Source: an uncultured Oscillospiraceae bacterium (GTDB lineage Bacteria > Bacillota > Clostridia > Oscillospirales > Acutalibacteraceae). Taken from it: DNA of 52,655 nt. Numbering within the stretch: the stretch's first letter is position 1; every line of letters begins with the position of its first letter. A model generated the notes under the pieces. That model saw nothing but the letters and a program-made list of their open reading frames with translations. It did not search any database and had not been told where the DNA came from. Positions 1-9,063 of the stretch are shown one piece after another. Location of the stretch: the NCBI GenBank assembly GCA_905198295.1, contig CAJKBW010000006.1, positions 1 through 52,655 of the forward strand, given 5' to 3'. The translations under genes and the position numbers were made by a program.

Positions 1-35
1 GTTTTCCGTGCGGGCGCTTTGCGTTATGAACGGAT

Positions 36-128
36 TCAGCCGTCTATGTTGCTGACCTTTTTGATGCCGAACAGGCAACGCAGGATTCCACCAAACAGCT
101 TCGGACTCTTCACCACAACGATTTTCAT
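36..128 (-). CDS. spoVM: Stage V sporulation protein SpoVM
   Basis: Thirty-residue amphipathic peptide starting MKIVVVKSPKLFGG and continuing with a hydrophobic helix ending near GIKK. The pattern K-x-P-K-x-x-G-G-hydrophobic-R matches SpoVM, the 26-residue peptide known in Bacillus to sense the convex forespore membrane and anchor SpoIVA during coat assembly. An AGGAGG box (136-141, minus) lies 7 nt before the ATG. Position just after thiN is the same as in Bacillus subtilis, which supports the call. It is about four residues longer at the C-terminus (VSNIDG tail) than the Bacillus peptide. Last gene of the long minus-strand operon; bases 1-35 beyond it show nothing recognisable. Confidence 0.88.
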   Translation of the reverse strand: MKIVVVKSPKLFGGILRCLFGIKKVSNIDG

Positions 129-139
129 AGGGCATCCTC

Positions 140-286
140 CTATCTTCTTTTGGCTCGCGAGCAGCCCAGCATCACCAAGGCGGCCGCCAACAGGATCAGC
201 ATCAGCTTCGGCGGCAGGATCGCTGACAGGAGCATTCCGGCACCGAACGCTGCGCAGCAGCAGCCCGTGCGGTTCCTTCGTCGCAT
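140..286 (-). CDS. Small hydrophobic protein (48 aa) between thiN and spoVM
   Basis: ATG-initiated frame of 48 codons. It has a basic, Cys-rich start (MRRRNRTGCCCAAFG), one or two hydrophobic segments (about residues 15-42) broken by a PPK, and a basic end (SRAKRR). This looks like a small membrane peptide or hairpin. Its TAG stop (140-142) overlaps the spoVM ribosome binding site, so translation of the two is probably coupled. The ribosome binding site is weak (AGGGACGG at about 10 nt). I do not recognise the family. Its position in the spoVM operon suggests, but does not show, a link to the spore envelope. Confidence 0.55.
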   Translation of the reverse strand: MRRRNRTGCCCAAFGAGMLLSAILPPKLMLILLAAALVMLGCSRAKRR

Positions 287-369
287 AAAAACACCGTCCC
301 TTACGCTGATTTGTCGTCGGCCTCTCTCCGAGTCTCAATATCAGCTTATTCCGGGACGGTAATTTGGTG

Positions 370-1014
370 TCAATCTTTTGCGAGAAAAACCATCAGGATC
401 CCCGCTTTAAAGGAAATCTGCACGTCCTTTTCCAAAAATTCATTGCTGATGCCGAGGGTATCATCCGGCTGCAAAACCGCATCTTTGAGCGGATAGGCGG
501 CGCTCTGCACGGTAATTCCCTCCACGCGCCCCGCATACGGCAAAAGCGAAAAGCGGCAGTCCTTATGCAGCGGCAGCGTAAATTCTCCCGGATACAGCAT
601 CCTCACGCCGCTGTGCTCATCCACCAGCCAAGCTTCCGCCCCCTGCTCGAGCAGATACAGCAGCACAGCGATATTCCCCATCGTATGATCCAGCCGGCCG
701 CCGGTGCAGCCCAGCAGAAGAAACGAGGCATACCCCCGCTCCAGCCCCAGCCGTGCGGCCGCCATCGTATCGGTCCAGTCCTTACACACCGGCAGGCGCA
801 CGATTTCGTCCGCCGCATCCGGCGGCAGCTCCGCCGTATACGAATCAAAATCCGCCACAACCGCAGCGGGACGGACGCCTAGCCGCTGCGCCAGCCGCAA
901 TCCTCCATCCGCCGCGATCACCCAGTCATCCGGCCGCAGAAGTCCGCGCAGGCGCCCGGCATCCTCCACCGGCCCCGCCGACAAAATCACGCATCTGTTC
1001 CCCTGTACGGCCAT
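370..1014 (-). CDS. thiN: Thiamine pyrophosphokinase
   Basis: 214 residues, the normal length for the family. The enzyme transfers pyrophosphate from ATP to thiamine to make thiamine pyrophosphate in the cytosol. Visible hallmarks are AADGGL near residue 35, ADFDS near 54-58 and GCTGGRLDHTMGN near 101-113, the Asp-rich Mg-ATP and thiamine-binding motifs of ThiN/TPK. AGGAGG lies 10 nt before the ATG. It follows rsgA by 16 nt in the same operon. In Bacillus subtilis rpe lies between these two genes; it is absent here. Confidence 0.93.
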   Translation of the reverse strand: MAVQGNRCVILSAGPVEDAGRLRGLLRPDDWVIAADGGLRLAQRLGVRPAAVVADFDSYTAELPPDAADEIVRLPVCKDWTDTMAAARLGLERGYASFLLLGCTGGRLDHTMGNIAVLLYLLEQGAEAWLVDEHSGVRMLYPGEFTLPLHKDCRFSLLPYAGRVEGITVQSAAYPLKDAVLQPDDTLGISNEFLEKDVQISFKAGILMVFLAKD

Positions 1015-1030
1015 TTTCCCACTGTTCCTC

Positions 1031-1933
1031 CTATTTTTTCGGGTTCTGCATCCAGCTCTTCTGATCCTTGACTTCCTCCATCATCGCCACATAGCTGTCA
1101 TACCGCGAGCGTGCGATTTTCCCTTCCTCCACCGCCTGCCGGACGGCACAGCCCTTCTCGCGCACATGCGCACAGGATGAGGCAAACCGACATTCGAGCA
1201 GATATGGGGCAAATTCCCGGAAGCAGTACGGCAGCTGTTCCCGGGGAATCAATGCGGCTTTCTCCATATCCAGCGACGAGAAGCCGGGGGTATCCACAAT
1301 ATAGCCGCCGCCCGGCTGCTTATACAAAACCGCCGTGCGGGTGGTATGCCGCCCACGCCCAAGCTTTTTGCTCGTTTCTCCGGTCTCCAGACCCAGCCGC
1401 GGATCGATCGCGTTGAGCAGGCTGGTCTTGCCGACGCCGGAATTTCCTGTAAAAGCCGATACCTTTCCGGATAAATACGCCTGCAGCGGCTGCGTGCTCA
1501 CAGCATCCAGCGCAGACAGCACAAACACCGGAATGCCCGCCAGACGGTACGCTTCCTCCAGCCACGCGGCATCCTCAAGGTCGATCTTGTTGATGACCAG
1601 CACCGGCTCGATGCCCAGATCTTCCGCCCGGGCAATCATTTTATCCATAATCAGCGTGTTGGGCGCGGGGTCGGCAATCGAAGCCACCAGCACCAGCACG
1701 TCCAGATTAGCCACCGGCGGGCGCACCAGATGGTTTTTCCGGGGCAGGATTTCCTCGAGTGCCCCTTCCCCGGCGTCAAGCACCTGAATGCGCACATGAT
1801 CGCCCGCCAGAGGTGTCTGCCCGTTTTTTCGGAATATGCCGCGGGCGCGGCAGGTATAAACCGCATCGGCGGCTTCTACCGTATAGAAGCCGCCGATGCC
1901 TTTGACGATGATTCCTTCTTGCTGTTCCGCCAT
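1031..1933 (-). CDS. rsgA: Ribosome small-subunit-dependent GTPase RsgA (YloQ/CpgA)
   Basis: 300 residues from MAEQQEG. An upstream in-frame start exists, but it would run into prkC, and MAEQQ has its own AGAGAGG site. Order: N-terminal OB fold; circularly permuted GTPase with NKIDL (G4) before GNSGVGKTSLLN (G1, P-loop) and DTPGF (G3); then a C-terminal zinc finger, CRFASSCAHVREKGC. The enzyme checks late 30S maturation and releases assembly factors on GTP hydrolysis. It sits directly downstream of the PASTA kinase prkC, as in Bacillus, where CpgA is a PrkC substrate; the same relation here is inferred. Confidence 0.94.
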   Translation of the reverse strand: MAEQQEGIIVKGIGGFYTVEAADAVYTCRARGIFRKNGQTPLAGDHVRIQVLDAGEGALEEILPRKNHLVRPPVANLDVLVLVASIADPAPNTLIMDKMIARAEDLGIEPVLVINKIDLEDAAWLEEAYRLAGIPVFVLSALDAVSTQPLQAYLSGKVSAFTGNSGVGKTSLLNAIDPRLGLETGETSKKLGRGRHTTRTAVLYKQPGGGYIVDTPGFSSLDMEKAALIPREQLPYCFREFAPYLLECRFASSCAHVREKGCAVRQAVEEGKIARSRYDSYVAMMEEVKDQKSWMQNPKK

Positions 1934-1964
1934 ACGGAATCCTCTCTTTATCCAGTATACAAGG

Positions 1965-4073
1965 TCAGTTTCCCGGACGCTCCGGTTTGGAATCGTCCGA
2001 GGAATCCGGCGGGTTCGGGTCATCCGAGGGATCGGTTTCATAGCCGCCGAAGGGATATTCATACCTATCCAGAGACGCCACCATTTTACCGGACTTTTTC
2101 TCCACCTTATACCAGGCAAAAGGTTTAAAATCGCTGTCGGCACTGCCGCTGGGAGCCATATACACCACCACGCTGTAGCTGGCCGATTGCTCGGTCAGGG
2201 TGGCCTGCCAGATGCCATTGGGCACCAGGGAGGGGACGATACCGCTTTCCCGCAGTTCCGTTTTTTCCTTACCATTGATGAACACACGAATATCCATCGG
2301 CGTGTCGATATTCGGCATCTTCACCGTCAGCGCGACATCCTGGAAGCCGGAGCTGACCGTCAGCCTGACCTCTGAACCCTTGGTCAGCTTCTCGCCGGGC
2401 GCCGGGGACTGCTCGAGCACGATCCCCGCCTTGCCGTCGTATTTCGTGGAATTTTTCACCGTGATGTTGCTCGTGTTGACGATAAAGCCGGCTTCCTGCA
2501 GCTTGGTAATCGCATCCGCCTGACTGAGGCCCATGCTCTGCACATCGGGAACCTCGATTTCCGGCAGCGGCTCGGTGCCCGCGCTGACATACATGGTGAT
2601 AACCGTATCCTTGGGCACCTTATTCGGGTACGCCGGGTCGGTCTTGACCACAAAATCCTTGGACACCGTATCGCTGTTGATCTCGGTTTCAATGATGTTC
2701 GTAAAGCCAGCCGCTTCCAGCCGCGAGCGCATGCTGTCCCGGTGCTCGTTATCGCGCACCTGCGGGATGCTGACCAGTTCCGGTCCGTTGCTCACCGTGA
2801 GGATAATTTCCTTCTGCTTGATCTTCATCTTGCTGCCGGGACGTTCCGACTGCTCAATTACCTGGCCGGCAGGTTTATCGCTGTTTTTCGTGATCGGATC
2901 GCCAAAGATGAAGTTTCCCAGGTATTCCGAATTGTTCGCGATATCGGAGTACATCATACCGACAAAATTCGGCACTTCCACTTCGTTTTCCTTACCCTTA
3001 TCGCCGCCGAAGCCCTTGAAGAACAATACCATCACGAAAATAATCGCCGCGAGCACGAAGGCGCCTGCCACCGCAAACAGAATCGGCAGCACCGGCGGAC
3101 CCTTGCGCTCCTCCTCTTCCGGTTCTTCTTCTTCCGTCTCCGGCTCGGTCTGCGGTTCCTCGCCCTTTACCCGCGTGATCGCTTCCACGAAGCGGGTGGG
3201 CGTTTCATCCACAAAATACTTATATTCAAAATGGATGCTCGGATTGCGCTTGAATTCATCAATGTCATACAGCATCTCTGCCGCCGACTGATACCGCTTG
3301 GCGGGATCCTTCTGCATCGCCTTCATGGTGATCTCTTCCAGCCCCTCCGGAATCTCCGGATTGAGCGAGCGCGGCGGTTTCGGCTCGGACTGCATCTGCA
3401 TGATCGCGACCGACACCGCATTATCCGCCTCAAACGGCAGGCGGCCGGTCAGCATCTCATACAGCATCACGCCGACCGAATAAATATCCGCCTTCTCGTC
3501 GGTGATCTCCCCGCGCGCCTGCTCCGGGCTGATATAGTGCACCGAACCGATGGCCTTATCGGTCGATCCGGTCGCATGCAGCTCGCTGCGCGAAAAACGC
3601 GCGATACCGAAATCGGTCACCTTGATGGTGCCGTCCGGCAGCAGCATGATATTCTGCGGCTTGATGTCCCGGTGCACAATCCCCTTGTCGTGCGCGTGCT
3701 GCAGCGCCCGCAGGATCTGCACCACGAAGTGCACCGCTTCCTTCCACTTGATGTCCTTCTGCTGATCGATGTACTCCTTGAGGGTGATGCCGTCGATGTA
3801 TTCCATCACGATATACTGCAGGCGCTCCCCAAAGCTGACGTCAAAAACCTTGACAATATTCGGATGCGACAGAATCGCGATCGCCTTGGATTCGTTCTTG
3901 AACCGGCGGGTAAATTCCTCGTTCGCCATGAACTCGTCCCGCAGGATCTTGATCGCCACCACCCGGTCATCAATGCTGTCATAGGCCTTGTACACATAGG
4001 CCATGCCGCCCACGCCGATCAGTTCCTTGATCTCGTATCGGCCGTCCAGACGTTTTCCGATATACTTATCCAC
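1965..4073 (-). CDS. prkC: Membrane Ser/Thr protein kinase with PASTA domains
   Basis: 702 residues from a GTG giving MDKYIGKRLDGRYEI, a typical clostridial PrkC start; a GTG four codons earlier is possible, but the GGGAGTG box is better spaced for this one. The kinase domain (about 10-275) has GVGGMAYVYKAYD, the catalytic HRDIKPQN and DFGIARF. An acidic linker (about 305-325) leads to one membrane helix (about 328-351). Three PASTA repeats (about 365-570) and a C-terminal extracellular domain follow. Such kinases bind muropeptides and control growth, division and spore germination. The cognate phosphatase gene ends 23 nt upstream. Confidence 0.95.
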   Translation of the reverse strand: MDKYIGKRLDGRYEIKELIGVGGMAYVYKAYDSIDDRVVAIKILRDEFMANEEFTRRFKNESKAIAILSHPNIVKVFDVSFGERLQYIVMEYIDGITLKEYIDQQKDIKWKEAVHFVVQILRALQHAHDKGIVHRDIKPQNIMLLPDGTIKVTDFGIARFSRSELHATGSTDKAIGSVHYISPEQARGEITDEKADIYSVGVMLYEMLTGRLPFEADNAVSVAIMQMQSEPKPPRSLNPEIPEGLEEITMKAMQKDPAKRYQSAAEMLYDIDEFKRNPSIHFEYKYFVDETPTRFVEAITRVKGEEPQTEPETEEEEPEEEERKGPPVLPILFAVAGAFVLAAIIFVMVLFFKGFGGDKGKENEVEVPNFVGMMYSDIANNSEYLGNFIFGDPITKNSDKPAGQVIEQSERPGSKMKIKQKEIILTVSNGPELVSIPQVRDNEHRDSMRSRLEAAGFTNIIETEINSDTVSKDFVVKTDPAYPNKVPKDTVITMYVSAGTEPLPEIEVPDVQSMGLSQADAITKLQEAGFIVNTSNITVKNSTKYDGKAGIVLEQSPAPGEKLTKGSEVRLTVSSGFQDVALTVKMPNIDTPMDIRVFINGKEKTELRESGIVPSLVPNGIWQATLTEQSASYSVVVYMAPSGSADSDFKPFAWYKVEKKSGKMVASLDRYEYPFGGYETDPSDDPNPPDSSDDSKPERPGN

Positions 4074-4096
4074 TGAATCACTCACTCCCGAATCAC

Positions 4097-4831
4097 TTAC
4101 TGCGTCACGGCAACGACCGTGATATTGTCGCTGCCGCCAGACATGTTGGCCGCGCTGATCAGGCGGTCCGGCACATCCTCTGCGCGTGTTGACATAACGA
4201 ATTTATATATATCATCAGGCTCAACCATATTGGTCAGGCCGTCTGTACAAAGGATCAGCGAGCCGTTCTCCGGCATCTCCAGCTCGTTATAGTCGCTCCG
4301 GACGCTTTCCTCCACGCCAAGAGCTCGGGTGATGAAATGCTTGCGCGGATGAGTTTTGGCTTCCTCCGGGGTCAGTTGCCCCTTTTCCACCATATCCTGC
4401 ACAATCGAATGGTCTTTGGTCACCTGGGTGATGCCCGCTTCATCCAATACATATGCACGGCTGTCGCCCACATGCGCGATATGCACGGTATTATCCGAAA
4501 GAACCAACGCCACTACCGTCGTGCCCATGCCCCGCAGCTCGGCATCCGCCATTGCAGTATCGTAGATTTCCACGTTCGCCGCAGCGATTGCCGAGTCCAG
4601 CATATTGCGCAGTGCGTTGCCGTCCATGCCGTCGCGGTATACATCCACAATACGGTCGGAAATCACCTTGATCGCAATCGCGCTCGCCACATTGCCGCCG
4701 TTCGCGCCGCCCATGCCGTCGCATACCACGGCAAACAGCGTGTTCTCCGACAGCGAACCGCACACAAACGCGTCCTGATTGCTTGAACGCACACGGCCGG
4801 TATCGGAGCGTCCGCATATCCGCAAGGCCAT
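4097..4831 (-). CDS. stp: PP2C-family Ser/Thr protein phosphatase
   Basis: 244 residues, normal for bacterial PrpC/Stp. Metal-binding signatures: RSSNQDAF near 15-22, VVCDGMGG near 36-43, GDSRAYVL, KDHS and the terminal GGSDNITVV. It removes phosphate from PrkC and PrkC substrates in the cytosol. The ATG at 4831 has an AGGGAGG box immediately before it (short spacing). In-frame codons further upstream run into rlmN and are unlikely. It forms a kinase-phosphatase pair with the next gene. Confidence 0.94.
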   Translation of the reverse strand: MALRICGRSDTGRVRSSNQDAFVCGSLSENTLFAVVCDGMGGANGGNVASAIAIKVISDRIVDVYRDGMDGNALRNMLDSAIAAANVEIYDTAMADAELRGMGTTVVALVLSDNTVHIAHVGDSRAYVLDEAGITQVTKDHSIVQDMVEKGQLTPEEAKTHPRKHFITRALGVEESVRSDYNELEMPENGSLILCTDGLTNMVEPDDIYKFVMSTRAEDVPDRLISAANMSGGSDNITVVAVTQ

Positions 4832-4877
4832 CCCCTCCCTTTCGTTATCCTCTCTGCCCGCGCCGATGTCCCACCTT

Positions 4878-5936
4878 TTACGAAGAACCACCACTGCCCG
4901 GAGATTTGCCGTTGTGCTCCTGCCGGCGCAGCTGCCCGCAGGAGGCGTTGATATCGGCGCCGAGCGTACGCCGCACGGTAACGTTGAGTCCGCGCTTTTC
5001 CAGTATCCCGCGAAACGCTTCCAGACGCCGGCGCGAGCTGCGGTGATGTGCCTTGCCCGCCACGTCGTTCGCCGGGATGAGATTGACGTGGCACAGCATG
5101 CCCTTAAGCTTGTCCGCCAGCTCATGCGCGCACGCGTCGGTATCGTTGATGCCGTCCATCATCGCATATTCAAAGGAAATGCGCCGTCCGGTCGCTGCCA
5201 GATAATCCCGGCAGGCAGCAAGCAGCGTTTCCACCGGCCACTTATGGTTGATCGGCATCAGCCGATCGCGCAGCGCGTTATTCGGGGCGTGCAGCGATAT
5301 CGACAGGGTCAGCTGCCAGTCGTATTTCATCAGCTCGTAGATCTTATCCACAACCCCGCAGGTGGAAAGCGAAACATGCCGCATGCCGATCTGCACGCCG
5401 CCGGGGCTCGACAGCATTTCGAGAAACCGCATCACGTTATCAAAGTTATCCAGCGGCTCCCCCATGCCCATGAGCACCACCGAGGATACCCGGACGCCGC
5501 GGTCGGCCTGCGCGGCCTCGATCTGCGCGAGCATTTCGGAGGGCAGCAGGTTTCTCGACAGCCCGCCCATCCCGGTCGCGCAGAAAGCGCAGCCCATACG
5601 GCAGCCCACCTGAGTGGACAGGCACTGCGACCAGCCGTGATGGTATTCCATCAGAACCGATTCTACCGCTTCGCCGTCGGACAGACCATAGAGGTATTTT
5701 ACCGTATTATCCACCCCGGATACAAGCTTTTTTTCAATTTTCACCCCAGGAATTACAAATTTTTTTGCCAGTTCTTCCCGAAGTGCGGATGGCAGGCTGG
5801 TCATTGCGGCAAAGGAATCCGCTCCGCTGTCCAGCCATCCGGCGATTTGTTTGACCCGATAGGCCGGCAGGCGGAACTCCGCGAGCGCCTCTTCGCGCTG
5901 AGCCGGCGTCAGGGATTTGATATCGATGCCTTCCAA
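4878..5936 (-). CDS. rlmN: Dual-specificity 23S rRNA/tRNA adenine C2-methyltransferase RlmN
   Basis: 352 residues from a TTG with GAGGTG about 8 nt upstream; another TTG 15 nt earlier has no ribosome binding site. Radical SAM enzyme making m2A in 23S rRNA (A2503 in E. coli numbering) and in some tRNAs. The CxxxCxxC cluster motif is GCRMGCAFCATG (Cys about 112, 116, 119). MGMGEPLDN binds SAM, and the C-terminal LGADINASCGQL holds the Cys of the ping-pong mechanism. Conserved neighbour of stp/prkC in Firmicutes. Loss of RlmN alters susceptibility to ribosome-targeting drugs in other bacteria. Confidence 0.94.
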   Translation of the reverse strand: MEGIDIKSLTPAQREEALAEFRLPAYRVKQIAGWLDSGADSFAAMTSLPSALREELAKKFVIPGVKIEKKLVSGVDNTVKYLYGLSDGEAVESVLMEYHHGWSQCLSTQVGCRMGCAFCATGMGGLSRNLLPSEMLAQIEAAQADRGVRVSSVVLMGMGEPLDNFDNVMRFLEMLSSPGGVQIGMRHVSLSTCGVVDKIYELMKYDWQLTLSISLHAPNNALRDRLMPINHKWPVETLLAACRDYLAATGRRISFEYAMMDGINDTDACAHELADKLKGMLCHVNLIPANDVAGKAHHRSSRRRLEAFRGILEKRGLNVTVRRTLGADINASCGQLRRQEHNGKSPGSGGSS

Positions 5937-5977
5937 ACCGTCACACCTCAATATGCAATAGCCGGCGGCCGCATCTG

Positions 5978-7333
5978 TCAGCCGGGATTTCCGTCCGCCT
6001 TACGGACAAAACCGGCAATGAAAAAACCGTCGGTGCCGTGCACGTCCGGGAACAGGGTTATGTATGCTCCCGGCGTCTGTCCCGCGGCCGCAAAGCAGCC
6101 GTCCAGCGGCAGCACCCGCGGGGCAAATTCGGGATGCGCCTCCAGAAAGCGCGCCGCCACCTCTTCGTTTTCCCGCCGGCTCCATGTGCAGGTCGAATAC
6201 TGCAGCACGCCGCCGGGCCGCACCATCTGCGCGCTCTGCTCAAGGATGCGGTACTGCAGCTCTGGCAGGGCGTCGAATGACGCCGGATCCTTATAGCGGA
6301 TCTCCGGTTTGCGGCGGATTACCCCCCAGCCGGAACAGGGCACGTCGCACAGCACCCGGTCAAAGGCGCCGCGCAGCGGCTCCGGGCAGGGCGCCGAAGC
6401 GTCCCGCGCCGCGGTACGCATGATCGTCACGCCGAAAGCCTGCGCCCGCTGCTCCATCGTCCGGCATTTCCCGGGATATATATCACAGGAAAGCAGCGCA
6501 CCGCGGTTTTCCATGCGCTGTGCCGTGGTAAAGCTCTTGCCGCCGGGCGCCGCACAGACATCTGCGACCCGTTCACCCGGGTGCGTATCCAGCGCCGCAC
6601 AGCAGAACTGCGAAGCCGCATCCTGATGATAATACCAGTTTTCCGGCAAAGATTCAAGTCCCTTTATCGCCGCCGCGTCCGCAATTTCGACGCATTCCGG
6701 CAGGAGCGGGTGCCGGGTATACCGGATGCCCTCTGCCTCAAGCCGCCGCAAAAAATGGTCAGCCGTCACCTGCAGAGTGTTGATCCGCAGAGTATTCGGC
6801 GGCACCGCATTGATCTCCCGCAGCAACGAAAGCGTCCGCTCCGCCCCGTAATCCCGCTGCCAGCAGGCGATCAGCGCCTCGGGACACGAATACCGCACCG
6901 CAAGCCCCGCTGCGTCCTCCGGCAGCGCGGACAGCAGCTCCGCCTGCCGGCGCTGCACCGCGCGCAGCACCGCGTTGGTCAGACCGGCCGCATACGGCTG
7001 CCGCAGCGTGCGGGTCAGCGTCACCGCCTCATTGACCGCCGCCGAGGACGGGATCTTATCCATGTACAGCAGCTGGTATGCCCCCGCCCGCAGGTTATTG
7101 CGCACGGCGGGATGCATTTTCTTCAGCTTGACCGACGAACAGGCGGACAACACATAATCCAGGGTCAGTCGGCGCTCCAGCACCCCGTAAAACAGGCGGG
7201 ACACCAGCGCCTGATCCGCCGGGGACAGTACCGTACGCCGGAGCAGGGCGTCGAGCGCTTCGCCGGAATGACGCTCCCCCGTTTCCACCTGCTGCAGCAG
7301 CTGTACCGCCGCTTCCCGTGCCGACGCCCCCAT
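5978..7333 (-). CDS. rsmB: 16S rRNA (cytosine-967-C5)-methyltransferase RsmB
   Basis: 451 residues. The N-terminal NusB-like RNA-binding domain (about 1-135) contains ALVSRLFYGVLERRLTLDY. The C-terminal Rossmann methyltransferase has the SAM-binding VADVCAAPGGKS and the catalytic-Cys motif CDVPCSGWG. Makes m5C967 in 16S rRNA. The ATG at 7333 overlaps the stop of the upstream peptidase gene as TGATG, which fixes the start and implies translational coupling. Confidence 0.94.
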   Translation of the reverse strand: MGASAREAAVQLLQQVETGERHSGEALDALLRRTVLSPADQALVSRLFYGVLERRLTLDYVLSACSSVKLKKMHPAVRNNLRAGAYQLLYMDKIPSSAAVNEAVTLTRTLRQPYAAGLTNAVLRAVQRRQAELLSALPEDAAGLAVRYSCPEALIACWQRDYGAERTLSLLREINAVPPNTLRINTLQVTADHFLRRLEAEGIRYTRHPLLPECVEIADAAAIKGLESLPENWYYHQDAASQFCCAALDTHPGERVADVCAAPGGKSFTTAQRMENRGALLSCDIYPGKCRTMEQRAQAFGVTIMRTAARDASAPCPEPLRGAFDRVLCDVPCSGWGVIRRKPEIRYKDPASFDALPELQYRILEQSAQMVRPGGVLQYSTCTWSRRENEEVAARFLEAHPEFAPRVLPLDGCFAAAGQTPGAYITLFPDVHGTDGFFIAGFVRKADGNPG

Positions 7334-8028
7334 CAGTCGCGCCTCGAGCGGGACATGACCATAAGGATCAGCCGAAACAGGCTCATCAGCGAGACAAACA
7401 ACGCCGCCACATAGGTCATCGCCGCTGCGGTCAGCACCTTGCGGGCGCCGGCCAGCTCCTCCGAGGTCATCATACCGCCCTCGCTGAGCGCCTTGAGCGC
7501 CCGCGCGCTGGCGTTGAACTCCACCGGAAGGGTAATGAGCTGGAACAGCACCGACAGGCCAAACAGGAAAATCCCCGCCCAAGCCAGGAAATTCATCGTT
7601 TCAAACAGCAGACCCAGCAGCACGAGATACGGCGACAGCGTCGAACCGATCTGGGTGACCGGCAGGATCGCCGCGCGCAGCCGGATCGGCGCATAGCCCT
7701 TCGCGTACTGCAGAGCATGTCCGGTCTCGTGCGCCGCCACCCCAACCGCTGCGACCGAATTGACTCCATACACCGGGTCGGACAGCCGGATGACGTTGGT
7801 GCGCGGGTCATAGTGGTCGGTCAGGTTGCCGCCGACCCGTTCCACGGGCAGTGTGATCCCGTTGCGGCGTTGGATTTCCTCCGACGCCTCGCGGCCGGTC
7901 ACCCCGCGCAGGGTGCCGACCTTACTGTATTTGCGGAAGGTGGACTGCACCCAGAGCTGCGCAATGCCGGCCAGAATGACCGCCGGCAGCACCAGCAGCA
8001 GATACCAAGGATCAAAATAAAAAAACAT
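7333..8028 (-). CDS. YugP-family neutral zinc metallopeptidase, membrane
   Basis: 231 residues. An N-terminal membrane helix (about 8-25) comes first. The zinc-binding HETGH is at about 100-104, inside the family signature AAVGVAAHETGHALQ. Two to three further membrane helices lie between about 125 and 225. The length and the SDPVYG...HETGHA arrangement match the YugP family, whose substrates are not established. Co-location with rsmB, fmt and def is common in Clostridia. Ends by overlapping rsmB. Confidence 0.85.
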   Translation of the reverse strand: MFFYFDPWYLLLVLPAVILAGIAQLWVQSTFRKYSKVGTLRGVTGREASEEIQRRNGITLPVERVGGNLTDHYDPRTNVIRLSDPVYGVNSVAAVGVAAHETGHALQYAKGYAPIRLRAAILPVTQIGSTLSPYLVLLGLLFETMNFLAWAGIFLFGLSVLFQLITLPVEFNASARALKALSEGGMMTSEELAGARKVLTAAAMTYVAALFVSLMSLFRLILMVMSRSRRD

Positions 8029-8052
8029 TGTTGCGTTCCCTGCCTTTCCGTA

Positions 8053-9006
8053 TTACGGCCGGTTTTCGGTCTGTCCGGCGGCGTCCTCCAGCCGGGTGCC
8101 CGCTGCAAGCGGATGCCCCCGCAGAAAATCCGCCCCCGGCATCCGCCGGGCACCTTCCCCCTGCACCTCCAGCAGCTCGAGCGACGTATTCCCGCCGCAG
8201 CTTACTGTAAAGGGATCCAGCTTGATTACTATGCCCGGTTCGGCGGTGGTTGATTCGCCCACCCGGCTGACGTGCACCTTCAGCAGCCTGCCCTGACACC
8301 GGCAGCAGGCCGACGGCCAGGGATTCAGCCCGCGTACCTGATTATGCAGCTGCGCCGCCGGCCGGCTCCAGTCGAGCGGCGAAAGGGATTTATCCAGCAT
8401 CGGCGCATAGCACGATTCGTCATCGTTCTGCTTTTTCGCTGTCAAGGTATTCGCCTTTAATGCATCCAGCGTATCCGAAAGCACCTGCGCCCCAAGCACC
8501 GACAGCCGGTCATGCAGCTGGCCGGCGGTCATGTCCTCCGGCACCGGACAGGAGGCGGAAAGCAGCATGTCTCCGGTATCCAGCCCGGCATCCATCTGCA
8601 TCGTGGTGACGCCGGCTTCGGTTTCCCCGTTGAGCACCGCCCACTGGATCGGCGCCGCGCCGCGGTAGCGCGGCAAAAGCGACGCATGCACATTGATGCA
8701 GCCATGCGGCGGCAGTTCCAGCACAGCGGGCGGCAGGATTTTACCGTAGGCCACCACCACGATCAGCTCCGGCGCAGCCTCCCGCAAACGCTCGAGCGTC
8801 TCCGGGGTTTTCATCGATTGCGGCTGAAACACCGGCAAGCCGTGCTCCAGCGCAAACGCCTTGACCGGCGGAGGCATCAGCCGGTGTCCCCGTCCCTTCG
8901 GTTTATCCGCCTGAGTCACCACCAGAGATACGATATGGCCGTCTTCCAGCAGACGCGCCAGACACGGCACGGCAAATTCCGGCGTACCCATAAATACAAT
9001 TTTCAC
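8053..9006 (-). CDS. fmt: Methionyl-tRNA formyltransferase
   Basis: 317 residues from a GTG with GGAGG 8 nt upstream. Formylates Met-tRNAfMet using 10-formyltetrahydrofolate. Starts with MGTPEFAV; the catalytic Asn/His lie in CINVHASLLPRYRGAAPIQWA (about N105, H107), with the Asp in MDAGLDTGD. A C-terminal OB-type tRNA-binding domain follows (about 205-300). Directly downstream of def, its functional partner, as in most bacteria. Confidence 0.95.
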   Translation of the reverse strand: MKIVFMGTPEFAVPCLARLLEDGHIVSLVVTQADKPKGRGHRLMPPPVKAFALEHGLPVFQPQSMKTPETLERLREAAPELIVVVAYGKILPPAVLELPPHGCINVHASLLPRYRGAAPIQWAVLNGETEAGVTTMQMDAGLDTGDMLLSASCPVPEDMTAGQLHDRLSVLGAQVLSDTLDALKANTLTAKKQNDDESCYAPMLDKSLSPLDWSRPAAQLHNQVRGLNPWPSACCRCQGRLLKVHVSRVGESTTAEPGIVIKLDPFTVSCGGNTSLELLEVQGEGARRMPGADFLRGHPLAAGTRLEDAAGQTENRP

Positions 9007-9063
9007 GGCCTGAGCCTCCCTTTTCCTCGCTTTTCCGCACAGCGCGGCATCCGTCCGGCGGCG

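Noticed and set aside
2742..4076. Long plus-strand open frame (444 codons) opposite prkC
   Set aside because: It is His/Arg-rich with no recognisable motif, has no ribosome binding site, and lies entirely antisense to an obvious kinase gene; a GC-rich shadow.
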